DNA of 64,000 nucleotides from Echinarachnius parma (GCA_037951105.1 JBAMJV010002048.1:1-64000); one strand, 5' to 3'. Shown: positions 13,201 to 23,204, counted from the stretch's first letter. Program-made: numbers and translations. Notes: a model not told the origin generated them from the letters alone.

Positions 13201-16200
13201 ATGTAGCTTTTTGTGGCACTGAGCCAGTAGGCAAATGCTTGTTTCCAGCATAACCTTTCTGACATTTTTTAAATATCAGAACAAAATTATCCCCTTAATA
13301 CCCAAATGATACTTTTGTACAGTATAAAATTAATAATTAATTTTTGTATTTTTAATTGAATTTCTCAACAGTTCTTACCAGTGCATTTAAAAATAAAGTA
13401 ATTGTATTGTAAAGAAGCACTCATTAAAGATGATTATTTTAGTATTAAAACTGGTGGATATCTAGAAAACATACCCATGATGTTCGAAGACCTCAGATGT
13501 TAGTAGTAGCAGTAAAGTACTTTAATGTTAGAATCTAATATATTAAGATTTGAACCAGCAAAGTTATTCTGATGGTAATTTATCTTGTTCCTAAATTTAC
13601 AATGTAGTGTTGCGTCATCTAACATGCTGGATTTAAATCTACCTTATGAAGACAGGTAACCCAAGAACTGCAGTGAAAAACATTTTAGTTTTGCTTCTTT
13701 GATTTACCCTGCTCCAGAAAATACAACAATTTTTCAAATCAGTCTTACAGAAAACTTTTAGCAGCTTCATTTGCTCTACATCTTTTGCAAGAAAAGTGTG
13801 ATGATTTATTTTGAACTAAGCTTGGTTCATTTGCTATTTGTTTCTGAGAATATACCTCTGGACGTTTCTTTTGAATTTAGTAGAATTGGTATCATAAAAG
13901 AACCACTATATTCTTTTCATCATATTTTTTTTCTTTTTGGGGCTGGGGGATTTGGTAATATATCTCAATCTGCACATATTGTATTTCGTCATAGATTTAT
14001 TTCCATTTTTATTTGTTTTTATTATTTATTATGCAGTTGACTTTGATAACAACAAATTTAACTATTATACTGTTTTTTTAATGAAATTGTCCACACCATT
14101 TTGGCATATTTTTCCCTTCTGATTAAAAATGAGGTTAGCAAAAAGGCCTCATGTGTACAGTTTGCTTTAATTCTTTTCAGAAAATACATGTATATAGTTA
14201 GCACAGACTGAAGCACTTAGAGAAGAAACTAAATTTAAATGTTCAAATTTCAAATATCATTGGATATGTCTGGAACCATTTCACATATATATACTTTATT
14301 CTTTCTCTATTAAAGGGAAATTTTCCCCATCATCTATTTACCTTTGATTAATTTATCTACACATTAAAACATAATTTCATGCAAATATGTCCAATGTTTG
14401 CCCTCTGAACAAAGGAGGAGCATCATTCAAAGTCAATCGCTGTATGGGCTATTCCCATTCATCGCGTATAGCATGAAGACTACCATTATATTGTTTGAAA
14501 CCCGGATTTTTAATTGTTCGCGCCGAAATGCTACTTCAAACCCGAACAAACAAGCTCCGCCTCTTTTTGTTAGCTCTCGCAGCTCGCGGGGTTTGTGCAC
14601 AAACACAATGCAAAACGTGAGCCAACAAAAAGAGTAGTTCGGGTTTGACGTCACATTTTAGAGCGATCCGAGTTTCATAAACATCAATGGCAGCCTCCTT
14701 GGTGTTCGCGATGAATGGGATTATCCCGTACATCGAGTGACTTTGAATGATGTTCATCCCTTGCTCAAAAAGCCAATGTTGGTCGTATTTGCATGAAATT
14801 GTGTTTTGATGTTTAGAGAACATAATCAAAGGTGATTATATGTTGGGGAAATTGTCCCTTTAACTTTGTAATTTTCTTGTAAATATTTTTTGGAGACTTC
14901 TGCAGCTTGCATTTAAAAGAATTCATTTAGATTAATTGCCATATTTCCCAATACAATTACATTTTTCTTCCACTAATAAGGTGAAATGTGGCTAACTGGC
15001 TAACAGAGATCCAAACATAATGAGAAATAGCAATATATATTCAATGTTACCAGCAAAAAAAAAATCTTGTATAAATAATCATATCTATGCAGACTATCTT
15101 TGAACATCATTGCAACTTCTGCATTCTGGGGCTTCTTGAATTCCATTAAGTCTAGTTTTGATCTAGAGGTTTTCCTAGCTCATTTTGGTCGTGCCTTTTA
15201 GGTGTCGCACATATTGGTTATAACTAAAGCTTGAAGTGGCCCTGCAAACCAATTATTTTTTCTTATTATTACATTGAAGTATTCTTTTTGATCAATATTC
15301 TAGCCCGAGTTATATTAAAAATTACTACAATAACAGAAAAGAACATATTTTCACCATTTTAAAAGCATTCCATGACTTTCTAAGCCCCGTCTCCCAAAAT
15401 TCATGATTTCAAAGGCGTGGTCATCTTAGGGTCATTGTAGGCGGACTTTGCATTTATCTATACAGACAAAAGCGAACTTCTGCCTGCAAAAGCAAATCCG
15501 CCTCTGAAACCACAAATTTTCAGATACGCGGCTAATAGAAAGTAACGGAAGGCTTTTGCAAAGTTTTAGCATAGTTATTAAAAGTTTGCTAATGTATATT
15601 GTCTCTCCTATCTTTGAAACTCACTCAATCAAAACCTGTTTTAGAGACCACCACATAGACTACCTGCTTATAAAATGAAAAAGAAACATTAATTTTGACT
15701 CAAACTTGCTTTAGGCTCTGGTTTTTTTAAAGGTGCCAAAAGGCTTAATGGCACTTTGAGGGCCTGTATTTTTAAAAACATACTGAACTGAAAACTTATT
15801 TTTGTATTTTCTTATAGCATCCACCTAGATTGATCTCCCATACCTTAACGAAAATATTTGGACTTCCCTTTATATAGGTCAGATAACCCTAAAGGGCCAA
15901 TTGTTAACGGAAATTTGTCAACCAAAAATGGGTTCAATTATGTTCAGGTATAAAAAAACACTAACAGATTTTTTTCTTTTTTTATTTGTTGAAAATTATG
16001 AACGAGTGTGAGTTAAACTTTCAGAAAATTAACGGTGCTTAATATGTAAAGTAATATTTTGACAGTACAATGCCATCAAAATTGGTGTTTCGGACGTTAC
16101 ATCCTCCGTTAACAATTTAACCCCTCATTACCCCTACCAGTATCATAATTTATTGAAATGATATCAGTATGAAAATTGAACTAACAGTTTCCTCATCATA

Positions 16201-19200
16201 TTGCCTAAAAGGGAAATGACTGATTTCTTAAGCCAGCGATTAAAAAAAAAAAAAACATGAAATGCACACATGCTCTCATTTTCCGTTAACAATTTTGTAA
16301 CGTCCGAAACAATATTTCTTTAGAAATAATTTTTAAAAGGGGGATAACACAAACAATTATTTATCTCAGTTTTGAAGAGACTTGATGTACCTTCCCATCA
16401 CAGAAAAAAAAAAATGTAATAGCTCATTGCGTTATGATTATATATTCAAAATTAACTTTCCGTTAACATTTGTAACATCCGAAACAAATGTAACGTCCGA
16501 AACAAAAAATGTAACTTATAAGCTCATAAGTCACAGGAAAGGGCACATTATATGAATCAATCATCATAATATAACATAGTATTCATTTTAAAACAAATTT
16601 ACACATGACTTGGGTAATTAATTGCCAAAACAAATGTTTGAGATCAACCAATGTAAACAAATGTGTTTCGGACGTTACATGGGGTAATTGTTAACACAAA
16701 ATTGATATTTTGGTGCATTTATTTTCAAAATGATAATATATATGGTTATTATTATTCATTTAGATCAAGTAAATGAAACATAATCATCAAAATACATGAT
16801 GCTTTAACAACATTTAGACTGCCCCAAATCCACATTTTCACCAATTTTTCATCGATTTTTCTCAGCTAATTTGTAACCACTAAAGTTTTACAAGACACTT
16901 GATATAGTGAATGATATGACTAATCTACTTAGAACAATAACCTTTCTTTTGTGGAACTGAAACACTACCTGCTGCAACAACTGCTGTATTTTGTTTACCA
17001 TTTACAGAATCTTTTGTATGGTATTGTGAGCTCGTTTCGGACGTTACAAAATGGTGTTAACACACATTTTGATTGCACAAAAAATTCAATTTGGAACATT
17101 TAAAAAAGTATTATCTACATTTTTCATGATCTATATGCTTCCTGCTCCAGCAAAAGTGTTTTGAAAAATAAATGATCAGTTATTTGTTTCTGGGAAGGAA
17201 CTTTTATTTATAAAATGTGAGGAATTGCTATTTTTGCCCCATAATTGTTCATGTTGTAAAGTACACAGAACTACATGTATACTGATTTTGTTTTTTGTAT
17301 CACATCAAATGCATTATTCGGTTGATTGCCTTTATAATGTTCTATAAGAAACAAATGTTAAGTCTCTGTTTCATTATTCATTTAGTGGAAATATAGACAT
17401 TTTCATTAACAAAGCCTTTTAGTGGTATATACAAAAGTACAGTATAACTATGCTAAATTTACTCTTCTGGTATCATTCATTAGTTGCAAAATATGTTTTT
17501 CCACACTTAAACTTGATTTATTAAGAAGAAAATAATCTGCGTTGATCCACATGTTTTACTGACAATAATTAAAATGTTAATCATTTGTATTAAAAAAATC
17601 CACATGTTAAAACAAAAGTTACTTTTGAAATACTATATGGCATATGCCATGTAAACTATAGGTACATGTACACCAAGATAATTATCATATTCTTAAGACA
17701 ATTTCCAGAACATTACTGGTTTATGATCAATTACATTTTTGTGCAAGTCAACTATCTTTGAAAAATATAACCATATCTGCTGGAACAAATATAATTTCTT
17801 GACCGTAACCTTATGTGGTACATACAAGTGTACTGTACATGTGCCATTATGACTTGAATTTGAGGTTTTGCTAATATCATATTGATCAGTAATGCATTTC
17901 TGACAGTTATTCTAATTTTCGATAATAGTTTGATAAAATTAGTTTGAGCTTCATATTTTATCAAAATAAGAAAATGGAAAATTTAAATCATATATATACA
18001 ATGTATGTCATTGTATAATACATATACTTTTATCTTTTGTAAAATGATGAAGGAAACTCTGGAAAGTCACATCGATCATCCTTTGACTGTATATAATAAC
18101 AGTTTCTAATTGCATGTAATATTTGTACAAAATCTTGGATTTTGTCTATCAATATGGACTACATTCACTATCCCTTTCCTTGGGAGTTCAATTAATGAAC
18201 ATATTTATGGGTTTTGCTTGCAAAATCATGCAAACAAAGCGAGTTAAGATATGTTTTGAAGTGATGTTAACACCATGTAACGTCCGAAACAAAATAGGGT
18301 ATGTCATAACATAATGCAACTTTGCTACAATAAATTATAGATCACAATTCTCAAATTGTAGTTATTGTAGTACTAGGTACTTCATAATTTCACTAAAACC
18401 CTTAAAATTGTCTCTACTTTGGAGATCTGAACATAATTATAGATAAATCAAATTTACATGTACTGTAATGTATAATGTCATATATGGTTGATAGAAGACC
18501 CCTTTCTGTGCTATGAAGTTAATTTGACCATTTCGAAGAATAATTTGGATAGATTTACATCTAAACATATACTTTCTGTATTTAAATATTCCAAAACAGC
18601 AAAGATTTAAACCACAACTGGTCATAGAAGTGTGAAAAAGGGGTAAATGTTAACAATGTGTAACGTCCGAAACACATACAAGAATCAAATTTGAATTTTT
18701 TTTGCAAGTGTCTTGCTCCAATTTTATATCATGTAAATATGTCCTATCATGTATTGTTTCCATACAATAAGTTTGAACCAACAACAGTAAACAAAATTTG
18801 CATTATAAACACTTCAAATTGCAAAATCCAAATTTTAAGGCTATTTTTCACTTTAAAATGACCTAACAACTAAAATTTAAGAAACAGAAGCCCCCAAAAT
18901 GGCACACATGATGTCAGAAGCCCACTTTAATTATTTGTATTATTTGTAATACCATTTGGAATAGTAGGATTTTAGTATGGCAATGTGAAAATGTATCATA
19001 TTTTTCTTTTAAATACAGGAAATCCTAAATGTTCATAGATATTTTGCAGAATTGGGGATAGATTAAGCCCAGATATTTATATTTCACGAAAATATAAGTT
19101 GTGTCAATGTTAAAAAAACATGTTTGAAGTTAGTTCACTTAATTTCAATTTTGACCATGTTGGTTGACACATTTGGCATCTTTAAAAAAACCAGTGCCTT

Positions 19201-21201
19201 TAGCTACCACTTTTCCTGTAGCCCTTGTTCCTTATATCCAGGTTTGTAACATTGAAAGATTCTTGCTTTTTGGTGAAAAGGTTAATATTGCTCTCATCAC
19301 CCATTGTGTATGATTTTGTTCTTCCCCTTCAGTATATCAAAGCCCAGAGTGCTGGTTGCAGCTGCTGACGGGTTTCTATACATCTACAATCTGGACCCAA
19401 CAGACGGAGGTGACTGCACTCTACTCAAACAACACAGGTAACTGTTGGTGTAGAATGATACATGGCTAATTAAAGGGATCTAGTATTTTTGTTGATATGC
19501 AAAAACAGCACAGGGTTGATGAAAGGTCTATTTCTGTGATACAAAATGTCAACTAAGTGATGTGTGAACATTCCACATTAAATTGGATATTATATGGCTG
19601 GGTAATGGGCAAAAACGTAAAATAATGTTCACTAACCCATTGCACTGACTAAATACACAGTTGAAAGTCTCCACTGGAGACTTTCAAATCCCAAAACTTC
19701 AATCATACATATCTTTTTAACTTAATATACATTGGGAAAACCAAAACCTGTTCCATGCTTCTATTGGTAATACGAATACACAAGGTATGTTAGAACTGCT
19801 ACAGTTCTAAGTATTAGTTTTGTGGATTTTGACAATGTTACTAGATCATCCCTTTAATCTGTGAAGAATAATAATGAAGATAACCTGTTACTAGACAGTG
19901 TAATTATCTGGTGTAAAGTGTACTGTAACTGGTGTAGAAATGAGTGGAGAACACTAACCAGAATAGACTGCTGGTTTAGAATATTAAAACTCAATGATTA
20001 AAGCAAGAGTAAAACAGACTGATATATTCTGGTAGTATGGAAAGCATTTGGGTGGTGTAGAATAATAAGATGTAAAATGCTGGTGTGCTATACTGAATGC
20101 TTAAGATTGTAGAAAACTTAGCAAGCCTCTGTAGAAAAGAAGACTGATTTAAAATGTACGCTATACATTTTATCTACATAGCAAGTCATGCTGTTGCGAT
20201 TGGAAACCTGAATTCAAAGCATCAACTCAATTTATAACACTGCCCTTTTTTTGGTATTAATTTACCATCCAGGTTAGATGGCCTAACAGAGGGCAGTGGG
20301 GGCCTCGCCGGAGCCTCATCATCTTCGGCAGGTGGGGGAGAGGGTGTAGCCATAGCAGTGGGGGCAGCGCCCTCCCCGGGAGAAGATCAAGTCCCAGCGG
20401 CGGGATTCTCCCCCTCTCCGAAGTCGTTTGCAGTGGCAGCATCGGGGGGGACGAGGAGTGTAGATCTGCTTTCATCCTCACCCCATCAAAGCCCGCAAAG
20501 AGGTATGGCTGGACCACATTGCTTAAACAGTTATACATAATCTTTATCAATTTTTCCTATCATTCTAGCTATTTAACTTATGTTATTTTCATTGCATGCA
20601 TTTAATTTAATTTATTTTCTGTTCTTCATAAAAAAATGCATGGAGATATTTAAAAAAAAATACATGTAACAAAATTGTGATACAAATTATTTACAGCAAA
20701 TGTCTTCTGATTAGTTAGATTGAAATTAATATCAATTGAGAATTTAGACTGATATTAAGCTCCGAGCACATTAGCTTGGCTGTTAACGTTTTTGTATGTA
20801 TACAGGAGCTCAGGACGATATAGCCTCAAAGACCACCAAGATAACAAAGAGTACACTTTATTTGTGTTTTTTTTTGTTTCTCTATGCGGGAGCGCGGGAC
20901 CTTATAGTCCCAAAATACACAAAAGACTCTCAAGATCACAAAGAGCTTGATGCAACGCTACATTCATACATATTTGTATGCAGACAGGCTTGAAAATGTG
21001 CCCCGAAGATTGTTATTTTTCCTCGTTTATCCCCTTCCAGATCCTGTGCTGCCTGCTGACCAGAGCCACCAAGAAGAGCTGCTGGTCGCCGCCGACACCG
21101 ATGACGATCAGTTTGCTGCCCCCAACATGGCCGCTGGACTCAACCAGCTACGGCTAGACGACGACAACGAATTTCCTCCCATGATGCAACACGCAGAATG
21201 A
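1208..21201 (+). CDS. WIPI2: WIPI2, WD-repeat PI3P-binding autophagy protein (ten exons)
   Basis: Complete gene. Joining 1208-1278, 4607-4689, 5069-5235, 7945-8232, 8720-8790, 9207-9314, 12257-12421, 19333-19437, 20273-20502 and 21041-21201 gives 1449 nt, 482 residues plus stop, with every phase matching. It starts MNLANQPSD and reads FVNFNQDYT, like vertebrate WIPI2 (454 residues, MNLASQ...FANFNQDNT). The protein is a seven-bladed PROPPIN propeller that binds PI3P/PI(3,5)P2 on phagophore membranes through its FRRG motif (residues 221-224). In mammals WIPI2b recruits ATG16L1 through Arg108 and Arg125; the matching arginines are here (R106, R123). The C-terminal linker (about residues 354-455) is Gly/Ser/Pro-rich, longer than in human and poorly conserved, before a conserved acidic tail ([12 protein letters not shown]). 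WIPI2 rather than WIPI1 fits best from the [10 protein letters not shown] and [14 protein letters not shown] stretches and the PPM ending. It converges with the fucosidase genes. Confidence 0.97.
1620..1782. mobile_element. Small inverted-repeat element related to the 1831-2820 foldback
   Basis: Arms at about 1635-1666 and 1740-1771 pair (ACAAATCTATC...TTTTCATGGCCTCTT against its complement) and match the tips of the large foldback element next to it. The whole is bracketed by the direct repeat CTGTGTTTGAC at 1620-1630 and 1772-1782, probably a target-site duplication. Confidence 0.75.
1831..2820. mobile_element. 990-bp foldback transposon with about 475-bp arms, Mutator-like
   Basis: Near-perfect palindrome with its axis near 2326. 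The ends are TAGATCGACA and TGTCGATCTA, and only about 45 bases (2304-2348) separate the arms. Flanks GCCTGGACC (1822-1830) and GCCTAGACC (2821-2829) look like a 9-bp target-site duplication with one change; 9 bp plus very long terminal repeats suits Mutator-like elements. No transposase. It lies in WIPI2 intron 1, so the pre-mRNA could form a long hairpin. Confidence 0.85.
2830..4606. other. Rest of WIPI2 intron 1
   Basis: No coding signal. At 3608-3640 there is a short hairpin (GTAAATGGTCCAGTCAAC and partner) beside TAGATGTGGCCTAGAC, resembling in reverse a hairpin near 39726-39756. The 3360-3490 part is GC-richer. These may be remains of one unclassified repeat; the rest shows nothing. Confidence 0.4.
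4607..4689 (+). CDS. WIPI2: WIPI2 exon 2
   Basis: Acceptor TTCTGCAG; reads [15 protein letters not shown] then [10 protein letters not shown]; donor GTAAGT. Blade 1 of the propeller. Leaves one base (G) that joins AT of exon 3 as Asp. Confidence 0.96.
5069..5235 (+). CDS. WIPI2: WIPI2 exon 3
   Basis: Acceptor ATCATAG; reads [20 protein letters not shown] and [20 protein letters not shown], nearly identical to vertebrate WIPI2; donor GTACGG. Holds Arg106, equivalent to human Arg108 (ATG16L1 contact). Ends in phase 0. Confidence 0.97.
5312..5648. mobile_element. MITE family 2 copy (GGATCTAGTAAC type), degraded left end
   Basis: Shares blocks such as AACTTTGTTGACATGTGCAA, the GTGATATTCACTAACTCATT stretch and a GGACAATGTT end with copies at 19472, 25970, 45349, 57132 and 57538. 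Non-coding. It directly abuts the next MITE. Confidence 0.75.
5649..6220. mobile_element. MITE family 1 copy (TTAAAGGGATAGTTGAGTT termini)
   Basis: Inverted ends TTAAAGGGATAGTTGAGTT and AACTCAACTATCCCTTTAA. Inner blocks (AGAGGGCGCTCT, ATTATTTGGGCCC-like, ACTCAGTTTTTCATTA) recur in copies at 31637, 44882, 47029, 52692 and 58675. About 570 bp, non-coding; superfamily not assigned. Confidence 0.85.
6460..7177. mobile_element. TA-target MITE (CCGTAAAACTCCGTGTATAA termini)
   Basis: Ends CCGTAAAACTCCGTGTATAA and its complement, flanked by TA on both sides (6458-6459, 7178-7179). The subterminal motif TGCGCCTTATACAC is repeated at each end. 718 bp with two polyA/polyT tracts inside and no transposase. 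A second copy sits at 51136-51713. TA duplication suggests a Tc1/mariner-pogo type element. Confidence 0.88.
7178..7944. other. WIPI2 intron 3, distal part
   Basis: AT-rich. Three weakly similar segments near 7560, 7690 and 7840 (ACTTCCGCCACTCCCTTGGGA, CACCCCCTGTGGAG...; each followed by ACACAGAGGCTAATA) look like an old tandem repeat of about 130 bp. The last repeat includes the real exon 4 start (AACAGAGGCTAATAGT), so these may be decayed copies of the exon 4 acceptor region. Confidence 0.45.
7945..8232 (+). CDS. WIPI2: WIPI2 exon 4
   Basis: Acceptor AAACAG, donor GTGAGC, 96 whole codons. Reads [33 protein letters not shown] and [20 protein letters not shown]. Holds Arg123, equivalent to human Arg125. 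Much more GC-rich than the introns around it. Confidence 0.97.
8233..8719. other. WIPI2 intron 4
   Basis: I see nothing beyond ordinary AT-rich intron sequence. Confidence 0.6.
8720..8790 (+). CDS. WIPI2: WIPI2 exon 5 (FRRG phosphoinositide motif)
   Basis: Acceptor AATGCAG; reads [20 protein letters not shown] then GVK; donor GTTAAT. Carries the FRRG motif whose two arginines bind the two phosphoinositide sites in PROPPINs. Ends AG, completed by G of exon 6 to Arg. Confidence 0.97.
8811..9080. repeat. Imperfect GRT/GGA trinucleotide repeat
   Basis: Interrupted GGA, GGT and GAT triplets in WIPI2 intron 5 give long spurious frames (poly-Val/Met, poly-His/Thr) on both strands. The triplet purity fades to the right. 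Confidence 0.8.
9207..9314 (+). CDS. WIPI2: WIPI2 exon 6
   Basis: Acceptor CATTAG; reads [20 protein letters not shown] and [14 protein letters not shown]; donor GTAAGT. Blade 6 of the propeller. Confidence 0.96.
9428..9590. mobile_element. Retroposon 3' end with (TTTA)n tail, probable
   Basis: A TTATTTATTTA tail is followed by CTGCATGTCTCACAGTAAAC and AT-rich unique sequence. This arrangement (tetranucleotide tail plus short body) is typical of a reverse-oriented SINE or LINE end. Weak evidence. Confidence 0.4.
9589..11454. mobile_element. 1.9-kb inverted-terminal-repeat element
   Basis: Starts TTAAAGGGGTATTCCGG and ends GGAATTCCCCTTTAA. The interior includes GC-rich segments with CRE-like TGACGTCA (11019 and 11281 areas) and the GCGCATGCGCAATC block near 10133, but no transposase frame. 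Non-autonomous DNA element inside WIPI2 intron 6. Confidence 0.65.
11566..11984. mobile_element. MITE family 3 copy, reverse orientation
   Basis: Begins AAAGGGTACCACCACCCA and ends GCCTGGTGGTCCCCTTTAA. Interior TTGATATCACAAAACGGTAC and GGAACCAGGAAATAGCAG match in reverse the copy at 12615-13034. Confidence 0.85.
12015..12182. mobile_element. Short palindromic MITE (GTTGCAGAAAG type)
   Basis: Arms: CCTGTTGCAGAAAGTGATAC on the left and ATCTCTTTCTGCAATCGGG on the right, both with CAATCGATTGTA-like inner palindromes and GTAAGTCAGA. A sister copy lies at 49814-49980. Confidence 0.85.
12257..12421 (+). CDS. WIPI2: WIPI2 exon 7
   Basis: Acceptor TTTGTAG; reads [37 protein letters not shown] and [14 protein letters not shown]; donor GTAAGT. 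Corresponds to the membrane-inserting loop region of blade 6 and the start of blade 7. Confidence 0.96.
12615..13034. mobile_element. MITE family 3 copy, forward orientation
   Basis: Starts AAAGGGGACCACCAGGCAAA, ends GTAGTGGTACCCTTTAA, about 420 bp. Inverted relative to the copy 630 bp upstream across exon 7, so the two could pair in the pre-mRNA. A partial copy is at 56639. Confidence 0.85.
13035..14309. other. WIPI2 intron 7, AT-rich part
   Basis: No repeats or coding signals recognised; frames here are T-rich and have no family resemblance. Confidence 0.5.
14310..14863. mobile_element. Foldback MITE with nested inverted repeats
   Basis: Ends TTAAAGGGAAATTTTCCCC and GGGGAAATTGTCCCTTTAA. 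Inner arms also pair: CATTCAAAGTCAATCGCTGT with the copy before CGAGTGACTTTGAATGATG, and CATTCATCGCG with CGCGATGAATG. GC-rich centre (AGCTCGCGGGGTTTG). Frames on both strands reflect the palindrome, not a protein. Confidence 0.8.
15708..19206. mobile_element. 3.5-kb inverted-repeat element with repeated GTAACGTCCGAAAC motif
   Basis: Left end GGCTCTGGTTTTTTTAAAGG and right end (complement) GGCACTGGTTTTTTTAAAGA mark terminal inverted repeats, each with TTTA outside. Inside are eight copies of GTAACGTCCGAAAC or its complement (16088, 16297, 16471, 16490, 16664, 17034, 18277, 18660), most with GTTAAC within 20 bases. No transposase; AT-rich. A TTA duplication with GGC-starting ends would fit PIF/Harbinger, tentatively. 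Confidence 0.65.
19333..19437 (+). CDS. WIPI2: WIPI2 exon 8
   Basis: Acceptor CCTTCAG; reads [20 protein letters not shown] then [14 protein letters not shown]; donor GTAACT. Closing blade of the propeller. The intron before it is 6.9 kb because of transposon insertions. Confidence 0.96.
19472..19858. mobile_element. MITE family 2 copy
   Basis: TTAAAGGGATCTAGTATTTT at the start and ACTAGATCATCCCTTTAA at the end, with the shared CAAAGGTG-free core (GTGATGTGTGAACATT, CACTAACCCATTGCACTGAC, TTCCATGCTTCTATTGGTAA). In WIPI2 intron 8. Confidence 0.85.
20273..20502 (+). CDS. WIPI2: WIPI2 exon 9 (variable linker)
   Basis: Acceptor CATCCAG; starts [10 protein letters not shown] like the vertebrate KQHRLDG border, then a low-complexity Ala/Gly/Ser/Pro stretch; donor GTATGG. 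The frame stays open for all 230 nt and leaves G, which AT of exon 10 completes. Linker sequence is not conserved, so exon ends rest on splice sites and phase. Confidence 0.87.
20795..20990 (+). repeat. Diverged tandem pair in WIPI2 intron 9, possible old cassette exon
   Basis: Two segments about 83 bp apart share GGAGCTCAGGACGATATAG / GGAGCGCGGGACCTTATAG and CAAGATAACAAAGAG / CAAGATCACAAAGAG. Each follows a T-rich tract and an AG or GCG. The frame is open across both and would join exon 9 in phase (G + GA). No family match, so probably just a repeat. Confidence 0.4.
21041..21201 (+). CDS. WIPI2: WIPI2 exon 10 and stop codon
   Basis: Acceptor CCTTCCAG; reads [20 protein letters not shown], then [20 protein letters not shown] and stop TGA at 21199. 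The acidic LRLD-x-D motif and PPM are typical WIPI2 C-terminal features. The final codons are also the first unit of a 62-bp minisatellite. Confidence 0.95.
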
Positions 21202-21330
21202 GTGCAGTCCCATGATTCATCACGCGGAATAAGTTTACTCCCATGATGCAACACGCAGAATGAGTGCAGCCACATGATTTATCACACGGATTGAGTTTAT
21301 TCCCACAATGCAACATGCACAATGAGGATT
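21177..21330. repeat. 62-bp minisatellite overlapping the WIPI2 stop codon
   Basis: About two and a half units. The shared segment CCCATGATGCAACACGCAGA occurs at 21178 and 21240, with a changed third start at 21302. Unit 1 encodes the last WIPI2 residues and stop; later units lie in the 3' UTR. Confidence 0.9.
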
Positions 21331-22904
21331 AGCATTTTGCATAGGTTTGGGGATAAGATGCACTTGCACTGCTTGCAGGTACAAATTTACATCTTCAGCA
21401 TGTTAATACAAACTTGTCTCCCATAATGCAACACATGGAATAATAAAACTGAATAGTGCATTATGGGTAGAGAATGGTGCAATGAATGGAAATGATAAAA
21501 CCAAGGCATTATGGCGATGGGGAAGTTTTAAAGTATATATACGCTAACGCACAGAACGCATTTTCATTGGACTGTATATACATCGTATTATGGGAAATAA
21601 GTTTCCTCCATTACGTAACAAACTATGATGCATGATGGGAAATGAATCCCTTCCCATCATGCAACATACATAGTGATCAGCAGGCATTATGGGTAATGTT
21701 TATTTCCCCATAATGAAGAACATAATTTCTTCCCATGTTGTAAGACGCAGTGAATGATCATACTCATAGATAGTGGGTGAGAGCTAAAAACAAGTTTTAA
21801 AAATGATAATAAAGCATCTATTTTTGTTTCATATGATGTTGATTTGTCATAATTTCATAATTGCCTTGATGTAAATCAGCCAGTGAGTATGATTCATTAA
21901 GATCTATATATTCAGGCTTGGACATGAACAAATAATCTCACTCTGTTCGAGGCATGTTATACCGAAATCAAATGGTCTTTAATTGGTTAGATAGTTGTAA
22001 TGTGTTTTATTTTGCTTGGCTCAATCTGGGATACCAGGGGAAGATTTATATATATTTTTTCTCATACATTTGTGAGAATGTGTGACCTTTTGATGACATT
22101 AAAGGGATCTATATGAAGTGTTTAATATATCTCAGTCAATAAATAGCTGTTGCTAATGTGCCATAGAGTATTAAACAAACCTTTTAAAATAAGATACGGA
22201 AGCTGTTTCCATTTCAATTTGGCTCACATAATTCGGAAACTTGACAGTTTAAATGTGTCAATTTAATTTGATTTGAGGAGAACAAAGTTTAAAGCTCTTC
22301 TTGCTTCATATTCTATGATTTGTTTAAATTCAATAAAATATATCGTCGTTATTTGAATTTCTTCCTTAAGTGCTCTTCATTTTTCTCTTTCCTCACTTTT
22401 TATAAATTGTCTTTGTTTGCATGGGGCAAGCAGTTTGGAATTCTTTTTTAAAATTAACCTTCTATGTACATGTCTTTTGGAAATATTCACTGTACAATCC
22501 TGTCTCCTTTAATAGCTGATTGAATGATGGCAAGAATTTGCAGAGTTCTTATTTATGTATGAGGATTGGATCTGAAAATATGAAAATTTCTACTAAGAAT
22601 GTATGTATCTCTTCAGCATTGTAGAACCAATACAGTAAAACAAAAATTCATTTTGTATATGATGATGCTTTTGCTGATGAAAATTGGACAAGTTCATTTT
22701 GTAAGATTTCTGTTAAAATTTGGATTATTCTTACTATTTTGTAATACATGTGTATCTTATTTTTGTATCTTAACAATATGTTTGCTGTTGGAATAAATTA
22801 GCATTTAGCAATATATTTTAGGTTTGAAATGAAGGCTTATGTACATGTAGAAGTTTAAATTCTCTGCATAATTTTGTGTTATTTTGTATGTTATCTAGTA
22901 TTTA
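21331..22904 (+). other. WIPI2 3' UTR and downstream sequence
   Basis: Degenerate relatives of the minisatellite (CCCATAATGCAACAC, CATTATGGGTA) continue to about 21720. Candidate polyadenylation signals AATAAA lie at 21808-21813 and 22332-22337; which one is used cannot be told. After that the sequence is AT-rich without features. Confidence 0.45.
21808..21813 (+). terminator. Candidate WIPI2 polyadenylation signal
   Basis: AATAAA about 610 bases after the stop codon, followed by a T-rich stretch (TATTTTTGTTT). A second AATAAA is at 22332. Confidence 0.35.
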
Positions 22905-23204
22905 AAAAAAAGGGGGGGGGGGGGTTCAGGCTTTAACAAAATAAAAAAATCAACTTAAAACCATTCACATTGTTCCCAACTGAATTTAAATGTAGCCACT
23001 TTCCTGGTTTAGTTTTCTCTCATTTCGAAAGAATTCTAGAATGTAAGGTGCTGAATTAAGTTTTTTTTCATGGATTTTATGATTTTTTTCCTCCATTTGT
23101 GTGTGGTATAACTCTTTTGAAATGTTGCAGCATTTATAGCTTGTTTGTATTGTTTTCAGTACAGCTAATGATGTTTGTATTTTTTTTTTTTTAGTTCGAT
23201 AAAT

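Noticed and set aside
16088-18674. CRISPR-like array of GTAACGTCCGAAAC
   Set aside because: Spacing is irregular (tens to more than 1000 bases), copies occur in both orientations and the DNA is animal. Not a CRISPR array.
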